A stretch of DNA of 64,000 bases from contig CM036159.1 in NCBI GenBank assembly GCA_020631735.1, forward strand, positions 16,345,511-16,409,510. Direction: 5' to 3'. A program made the translations under genes and the position numbers. The notes beneath the pieces were generated by a model that made no database searches, was not told the DNA's origin, and worked only from the letters and a program-made list of their open reading frames with translations. Of this stretch, positions 58,047 to 64,000 are shown piece by piece (positions within the stretch are counted from its first letter, which is position 1; each line of letters opens with the position of its first letter). Source of the DNA: Saccharum officinarum (Eukaryota; Streptophyta; Magnoliopsida; Poales; Poaceae).

Positions 58047-58201
58047 CTGCTGCAGTGCTGTGCGCCTGTGCTGCTGTGGAATGCCTTGAGGCTCTCGAGC
58101 AGAGAACCCATGCATGGCGGGAATCACGACTATTGACTTCCTGTCGCGTAATAGTTTACGCTGCCGCTCTGCTAGTGCCGTAGCAGGTTTCAGTTTGACC
58201 T

Positions 58202-58426
58202 GGGCTTGTTTAGTTCCCCTTAAAATTTTAAGTTTTTTTACTTTTTTTTTCATCACATCAATTTTTAGCCGCTTGTATAGAGTATTAAATATAGGTAAAA
58301 AATAACTAATTACACAGTTTAGTTGGAAATCACGAGATGAATTTTTTGAGCCTAGTTGGTCTACGATTGAACAATATTTGCCAAATAAGACGAAAGCGGT
58401 ATTATTCCTCGACCTAAACATGGCCC
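58202..58426. mobile_element. Tourist-like MITE (GTTTAG family)
   Basis: Ends GGGCTTGTTTAGTTCC and CCTAAACATGGCCC with the family core; no matching target duplication. Confidence 0.7.
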
Positions 58427-58429
58427 TGA

Positions 58430-59674
58430 ATCTCCTTTAAATTCTCCATCTGTCGCACGCTGCGATCCCATACCCTAGTGTAGCACACTAGCACTGCACT
58501 GTTCTTTCTTTGACTACCTTTAATCTGTCTGACTGTTTATACACCGAAAGACAACGATATGTTTGGGCGCCTGGCTATCCGATTAGGGATGACCGGATTA
58601 CGAAGGTTAGCGGCAGCCGGCAGGTGTGATGGACTACACTACTACTCTACTGGTACTAGTTCCTTTCTTTCTCCAATGCCATTCAGCTGTGAGCTGTCTA
58701 TCTGTGATCGCTTTCGGCAGAGGGAGAATCTGCACAGGACACAACCCGTGGCCCCTTCTTTTGGCAGCAAAGCTACTTCCATGTAAAGTTGTTTTTGGAG
58801 ATTGTTCGCTTCGCTGAAAAGTCATGACTAAAAGTACTATTCGTTAATTTATTACGAAAGAAAAATATTACTCTGACTAAAAACAAACTGAAAAGTATAA
58901 ATTATAAGACAAACGCACAGGGCTTGCTCTCGCTTGCATCTCCCCTGCTTGGCTGCTTCACACTGCTTCAGCGTGCAATGGAGCGGCGGGCGCTTCATCG
59001 AAGGACCACAGCAATCCGTGGCCCCTGACCGTGCAAGGCTTATGTCGTTTTCGCAATGCCATCTCTCGTCTATGAACCAGGATGAAAATGGTAGGGATAT
59101 TTTCTGACCGTATTTGAGACCGAATTTGTTTAGAGGAGTTTTAATTCGTCCGTATCCGAGTCCGTATATTTAACATCCGATACCGTATTCATATCCGAAT
59201 ATTTAAATCACATATTTATGATGTCGATATCCAATCGTATCATATCCGATATTTTTACACTATCCGTATTCAAATCTAAATCCAGACATAAATATACAAA
59301 CAAATACGATAGGAGTGATATCCTACTCTCAACCACCACGGCACCACCAGTCCGGCTTCTCTCTCCTTCAGCTTTCGTGCTCGCTGCTGCCGAACAGCCG
59401 GAAGCAATGGCCGGCTGAAGTCTTTATGGCCTCAGCGCATTCAATGACCTGATCCGTGATGGTACACTGCTGTACATCACCTCCTGCCCGGCCTGCCCCC
59501 TTTCTCTCTCTCGTGTACAGGCACAAGGAACCACTGCCCATGTGAACAGTGAAAGAATGTTGTACTGTAGCGAACGCCCATCCTTCTGTTCGATATAAGC
59601 CGGGCACCCTACCTACTGTTGCCGACCTCATTTCAGTGGGGAACTAGGCGACGTTCAGTCAAGCTCGAGCTCTC
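58430..59674. other. Intergenic DNA upstream of the EPFL gene
   Basis: No gene seen. At 59080-59310 the phrases TCCGTATCCG, ATATCCGATA and CCGATACCG recur, typical of hAT-type subterminal arrays, but ends could not be fixed. GATATAAG near 59593 is a possible TATA box about 80 bp before the EPFL start codon. Confidence 0.4.
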
Positions 59675-60286
59675 ATGGAACTTGGGCTCTACTACTCCCT
59701 GCTGCTGCTTCTCCTCCTGCTATCCTCTTCCTCTCACGGCCTGCGCTCTGTCGACGGTAAAAAAAAATCCATCTTTTGCCTGCCTAAAACCTAGGGCCTC
59801 ATCTCTCTCACTCTACCTTCGATTCGTAGACGTTTATGCAAGTGCGCCGCTTTCTTGATTGCAGGTACTAGAGCGCTGCATTACCAGCTCAAGGATCCGC
59901 ATCCACCAAAGGTAAGTGACGTCTTGTCTTCCCTGGAGTTTCATGCTGCTGTTCTCTCTTTCTCTCTCAACCCAACCAACCAATTGCTTGTGCTGTTGGG
60001 CAAATGTGGAGTGCAGGTCGGCGAGGGGGCGGCGATGGCGGAGTCGCTGATCGGGTCGAGGCCGCCGCGGTGCGACGGCAAGTGCGCGCCGTGCGGTCGC
60101 TGCGAGGCGGTGCAGGTGCCGGTGGCGCCACGGGTCGACAGCAGCCGCGGGGGCGAGGGCGAGGCCGCCGAGCCCCGGCGCCGCGGCCGCGACGGGCTGT
60201 TCGGCAAAGTCGAGGAGAGCTACACCGACTACAAGCCTCTCAACTGGAGGTGCCGGTGCGCGGACCGGCGAGCCCTGGATCCGTGA
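59675..60286 (+). CDS. EPIDERMAL PATTERNING FACTOR-like secreted peptide precursor
   Basis: Three exons (59675-59756, 59865-59911, 60017-60286) encode 132 residues. Residues 1-22 form a Leu-rich signal peptide. The C-terminus has the EPF/EPFL signature: GSRPPRC at 56-62, cysteines 62, 66, 69 and 72, CEAVQVP at 72-78, and YKPLNWRCRC with C122 and C124. Between the Cys clusters is a long Gly/Arg-rich loop of 49 residues. EPFL peptides are cleaved, disulphide-bonded apoplastic ligands of ERECTA-family receptor kinases and control stomata, inflorescence and organ growth. The loop and the cysteine pattern resemble the EPFL1/2/3 group; a member number is not assigned. Confidence 0.92.
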
Positions 60287-60411
60287 TCTGATCCCCAGCT
60301 GCTGATGATAGCATGCTGATGAGCCCATTGTGTAGCTATTTGTTTTGTGTTGCTGGATGATCGATCCATGGCCAAGATGGTTAATTGTTTGGCAAACCTT
60401 CTCATTCACTG

Positions 60412-60608
60412 AGGGTGTGTTCACTTCACGTGCAAACCTAAAATATTTATCTTTCACCATCACATCGAATATAGCATTAAATGTAGGTAAAAAATAATTA
60501 ATTGTATAATTTATCTATAAATGTCGAGACGAATCTTTTAAGTCTAGTTCATGGTTAGATAAATTTTACCAAATAATAATGAAAGATGCTATAGTAACTT
60601 TTCATGAG
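60412..60608. mobile_element. Truncated Tourist-like MITE downstream of the EPFL gene
   Basis: Left end GAGGGTGTGTTCAC, family core GATGTCGAGACGAATCTTT and ATTTTACCAAATAATAATGAAAG; the right end is decayed. Confidence 0.65.
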
Positions 60609-60752
60609 GGAAAGATGCTTGTAGTTCGGTTTCGGCACTGTCTTGGTGATCACTCGTTTCAAAACTTATTATTACTGCTTCGTGTTAGCCTAAGCTGTGC
60701 TGTGGTAATTATTTAGAGCAACATTTCAGTTCTTGAGAAGGGCTCCCTCCAC

Positions 60753-60906
60753 GGCCTGTTTGGTTTCAGGCCATAGTTCACCACGCGCCCCTGTGGCGAG
60801 CCGAAGTTGCGGCGACGGAATCGACCGTCTAACTTGTGAGATTTTGGCTTCACTCCAGTTCAAAAAGTGGTGGCGAGCCTATAGCTTTAATAAACCAAAC
60901 AGTGGC
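60753..60906. mobile_element. Short MITE-like element
   Basis: GGCCTGTTTGGTTT and AAACCAAACAGTGGC face each other over 154 bp; the interior differs from the other MITEs and no target duplication is clear. Confidence 0.45.
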
Positions 60907-61177
60907 TGCCTTATCTTAGTTGTGGCACGCAACGGCGGCCAAGCAAGCACCCAAAATCTGATGTTTAAAGTGTTATTTACAAAGATGACTCATGCGGTAC
61001 GCATGCAGAAATGTCCAACGTTAGTTGACTATTGATGTGCATGACGAGGTTCAAATGTGTACTAGGACCTTGTTTAGATTGGAAAAAATTTCAACCCGTA
61101 CAGTAGTAACCACCGTCAGTCAGGATTTAATTTTGCATCACCTGCGGCATTTTGCTACTGTGGTACGGTGGTAGCAG
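60907..61177. other. Intergenic DNA with a MITE fragment
   Basis: A GGACCTTGTTTAGATTGG end near 61062 marks a MITE remnant without partner end. Nothing else is recognised. Confidence 0.45.
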
Positions 61178-61180
61178 TTA

Positions 61181-61411
61181 GGGTGTGTTTAGTTTTTAAA
61201 ATATTTCACTTAAAACATCGTATCGAATCTTGCGATATATGCATGAAGTATTAAATGTAGACGAAACAAAAAAACTATTTGCACAGTTTACCGTGAAATT
61301 GCAAGACGAATCTTTTAAGCCTAATTAATCCATAATTAAACAGTAATTATCAAATAAAACAAAAAAGCTACGGTACCCAAAACCAAAATATTTTGGAAAC
61401 TAAACACACCC
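61181..61411. mobile_element. Tourist-like MITE with near-perfect ends
   Basis: TTA duplication (61178-61180 and 61412-61414); ends GGGTGTGTTTAGTT and AACTAAACACACCC are exact reverse complements. Confidence 0.88.
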
Positions 61412-61414
61412 TTA

Positions 61415-61675
61415 GATTGTTTTTTCTTTTTAGCATGCAAGGTACTAGAATGGTTGAAAGTTTTTTTTAAAAAAAAGAATTGTTGAAAGAAAAAAACTCT
61501 GAAATAGTAGGACAAAGCACTTTTTCAACCTTGAGGTACGTGCATCATTGCTCGCCTGTCTTTTTTTTCTCTTGAAGAACCTGTACCGTAAGCATTTGAT
61601 ACGGAGCAGGGCAGCAGATGTCCTTTGGGCTGTCCGGGAATCTTCTTCGTTCGATGGCAAGTTCCAGTCACAGCC
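61415..61675. other. Intergenic DNA between MITEs
   Basis: Nothing recognised. Confidence 0.4.
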
Positions 61676-61678
61676 ATC

Positions 61679-61923
61679 GGCTGTGTTCAGTTCCCTGAAT
61701 TGGTGTAAAAAAAGTACCGTAGCATGTTTTGGCTTTATTTGGCAAATATTGTCTAACTGTTGACTAATTAGGTTCAAAACGTTCGTCTCGCAAAGTACAA
61801 CCAAGCTGTACAATTAGTTTTTGATTTCATCTACGTTTAGTACTCCATGCATGTATCGTAAGTTTGATGTGACGGGAAATCTTTTTTTTGCATAGTGCTT
61901 TTTTGGTGGAACTATACACAGCC
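61679..61923. mobile_element. Tourist-like MITE
   Basis: ATC on both sides (61676-61678 and 61924-61926), ends GGCTGTGTTCAGTTC and GAACTATACACAGCC; core as in the MITE at 14573. Confidence 0.8.
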
Positions 61924-62111
61924 ATCATGGCAAAACAGATACGAGTACACAGCTAGTATCTCGTTGCATGCATACAATGCAATGCTCCACACGTCTTCAG
62001 TAGTAGTACTAGCCACGCTTACATCAGGCTTGGCAAACGCCGTGTTCGCTTAAACTTTTCTCCCACGACAAAGACAACATGAGCCCGATTTATCAGCCGT
62101 AGAAACTCTGA

Positions 62112-62354
62112 GGTACCGTTTAGATGCCAAAAATTTTGCTAAATTTTTCAGATTCCCCGTCTCATCGAATCTTTAGACACATGTATGAAGCATTAAATAT
62201 AGATAAAAAATAAAAACTAATTACACAGTTTTAAGGAAATGGACGAGACAAATCTTTTAAGCCTAATTAGACCATGATTGGACACTAATTACCAAATAAC
62301 AACGAAACTGCTACAGTTACATTTCGCCAAAAATCTTGCCAACTAAACAGGCTC
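62112..62354. mobile_element. Tourist-like MITE
   Basis: TGA on both sides (62109-62111 and 62355-62357), ends GGTACCGTTTAGATGCC and AACTAAACAGGCTC. Confidence 0.8.
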
Positions 62355-62549
62355 TGAGCCGAACAGCTCGTCTTGGTGCTATTTTCATTAGCCTCGTTGC
62401 AAATCAGAAAATGTATATGTCAAACACCAAAATTGCACAAAACAAGGCGCAAATAAGCTAAACGAAAATCAAGCATTCAGAACTTGCTAGCAGTCTCAGC
62501 TCTGAATTAGGCAGGCATCCATGATTTTAATGCTCAGATGGTAATCATA

Positions 62550-62791
62550 GGCACCGTTTGGATGCCGAAATTTTTTGGCAAAATGCTACTATAGCGTTTT
62601 TGTTGTTATTTGGCAAATATTGTCTAATCATGGTCTAATTAGGCTTAAAAGATTCGTCTCGTCCATTTCGTCTAAACTGTGTAATTAGTTTTATTTTTTC
62701 TATATTTAATGCTTCATGCATGCATATAAAGATTCGATGTGACGAGAAATTTTGAAAAATTTAGCATTTTGGGGTGCAACTAAACATGCCC
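62550..62791. mobile_element. Tourist-like MITE
   Basis: ATA on both sides (62547-62549 and 62792-62794), ends GGCACCGTTTGGATGCC and AACTAAACATGCCC. Confidence 0.8.
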
Positions 62792-62957
62792 ATAGTCATG
62801 GTGTGTGAGTGACTACTGCATTCTCAGCTGCATTGACGCGGGCGGAGACGAATCTTTCTTTGCCTTGCCCACCTGGGCAAAGGAAGGGACACTGCTGAGC
62901 CACCATGAATTTACACGAGTCATCAGGTCAGCTCGGGCTCCTACTCCTAGGCAGTTA

Positions 62958-63201
62958 GGCAGTGTTTAGATACATTGAAAAGTGCACTATGTAAAAAAAG
63001 ATTTCTCGTCACATCAAATTTGCGATACATATATAGAGTACTAAATGTGGATAAAATCAAAAACTAATTGTACAGTTTGGTTGTACTTTGCGAGACGAAC
63101 GTTTTGAGCCTAATTAGTCAATGGTTAGACAATTATTACCAAATACAAATGAAATGCTACAATGTATTTTGACACTCTAAAATTTAGATCTAAACACAGC
63201 C
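62958..63201. mobile_element. Tourist-like MITE
   Basis: TTA precedes GGCAGTGTTTAGAT; the right end ATCTAAACACAGCC is followed by TAG. Core in reverse orientation to the MITE at 14573. Confidence 0.8.
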
Positions 63202-63741
63202 TAGTTGCTAGCAAGAGGTCATGTACTCATCACAGCAGCGGGCCGTCGGCCTGGAGTTGAAGCACCTGTCTCCTTTGGGATTCCTTTGTCCCCTCCGTTT
63301 CACTTTGCACAAGCAGAGCGTACAGGACATTTATGCCAGACCATTGCTCATGAGAAAAGAGGAACGGTTGCAGCAATCAAAACGAGACGACAGTCATGAG
63401 AGGTATTGCCTCCAAGTTTACTGCCTCCGCGCAAAAAGGAATGCAGTTCTTTATCCACCTTTTTTTTTGTTAAAGTAAAGTTTAACTAAATATACAATAC
63501 AAGTAAAAATATTAACATTTATGACACAAAATATGTCATGAAAATTCTTTTTTCTTGAATACGCAAAAGATTTCCATAACATTAGATTAAGTAGAAGAGT
63601 TTAAACAAACATACAATGCGCTTCTATTGAGCGCCGCAGGAGGTCGACCTAACATAGCCGTAGCTCGACCATCCTAACAACAGATCTCTTGATTCAATAT
63701 TACATAAAAGGAAACAACCAATACCGACGCAGGGGTGTAAT
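63202..63741. other. Intergenic DNA and probable 3' UTR of the minus-strand gene
   Basis: No open frame of note. If the minus-strand exon at 63742 is real, its 3' UTR lies here; a TTTATGTAATATTG stretch near 63700 (minus strand) could serve in 3'-end formation. Confidence 0.35.
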
Positions 63742-63983
63742 CTAAGAGGTGGCCTTACGTCTTTGCGGCTGCCTGGACGAGCCCTTTCCAGCGGCCAAGA
63801 AGAGCGTGTCTAGCGCTTCGGCCTCGGATGCAGTCAGGTTGCCGTCGAAGAGCTTGTCAAAGGTCTCCAGCTCCGACGCAGATGGCGCTGGTGGACCCTT
63901 GGTGTAGCCTATGCGCTGCGTGATCAGCACATCGCCTTGCTTGGAAGCAGGTACTCGGGAGAGGCTCTGAGCCGCCAACCGCC
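63742..63983 (-). CDS. Probable terminal exon of a minus-strand gene, partial
   Basis: On the minus strand an open frame of about 80 codons ends at TAG (63742-63744). Just upstream the strand reads GATGCAG at about 63984-63990, a 3' splice-site match, and a stop lies beyond it in this frame, so a terminal exon fits better than an internal ORF. The protein ends with an acidic/hydrophobic stretch (ELETFDKLFDGNLTASEAEA) and a basic tail (RQPQRRKATS). I do not recognise the family; it could also be part of a repeat. The rest is outside the window. Confidence 0.35.
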
Positions 63984-64000
63984 TGCATCACCACGGCAGC

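Larger units (their letters stand above)
56398..58060. mobile_element. Repeat-rich region, probably a DNA-transposon derivative
   Basis: GC-rich outer parts (56400-56990 and 57720-58000) enclose a T-rich core of recurring TTGCAGTAGCTTCTTCTCC phrases (57070-57680). ACGTCCGG occurs near both borders (56403 and 57979 on the opposite strand). No transposase is recognised and no target duplication could be fixed. Open frames in the GC-rich parts overlap on both strands. Confidence 0.35.

Noticed and set aside
1..64000. tRNA and rRNA genes
   Set aside because: No cloverleaf-like A/B box pairs or rRNA core sequence were noticed; a dedicated scan was not possible.

Overview
The window looks like plant nuclear DNA from a grass, most likely an Andropogoneae species close to sorghum, sugarcane or maize. 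Four split genes with plant-type introns sit among nested LTR retrotransposons and many short Tourist-like MITEs. One gene is a near copy of maize knotted1. The exact species cannot be fixed from the sequence alone.

Layout. 1-7057: 3' part of a decayed Ty1/copia element of SIRE/Maximus type, with a 1.9 kb 3' LTR. 7058-12029: GC-rich unassigned sequence, then a heavily decayed second copia element with a short 3' LTR. 12030-18364: gene-poor DNA with five clear MITEs and a broken FAR1/MULE-transposase remnant. 18365-32672: one complete 14.3 kb Ty3/gypsy chromovirus (Tekay/Del type) with 3.8 kb LTRs, a perfect 5-bp target duplication (TCATT), a tRNA-iMet primer site, an extra ORF upstream of gag, gag, and pol ending in a chromodomain. 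32678-36226: a MITE-dense kn1 upstream region. 36227-44500: knotted1 (five exons, one GC-AG intron, a 5.9 kb third intron full of MITEs). 46049-48270: FANCL, ten exons. 49442-51448: a hAT element with 8-bp target duplication. 51593-55521: a DUF676 serine-esterase/lipase gene, ten exons. 56400-58050: repeat-rich, probably DNA-transposon-derived. 59675-60286: an EPFL secreted peptide gene, three exons. 60412-63201: a second MITE cluster. 63742-63983: probable terminal exon of a minus-strand gene that leaves the window.

The most striking observation is in the chromovirus. The extra ORF between the primer site and gag begins with a copy of the histone H3 N-terminal tail: after removal of Met, residues 3-12 are identical to H3 (TKQTARKSTG) in register with H3 numbering, and 15 of the first 21 positions match. 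This tail is followed by a unique domain, a coiled coil and an acidic C-terminus. The same element encodes an integrase chromodomain, a module that in other chromoviruses reads methylated H3K9. So one element carries both a candidate H3-tail ligand and a candidate H3-tail reader. This copy is not intact: it has in-frame stops and a frameshift.

The four cellular genes are functionally unrelated (meristem homeobox factor, DNA crosslink-repair E3 ligase, esterase, secreted developmental peptide). Their main common theme is transposon load in regulatory positions: kn1 intron 3, kn1 upstream, the esterase promoter and an esterase intron.
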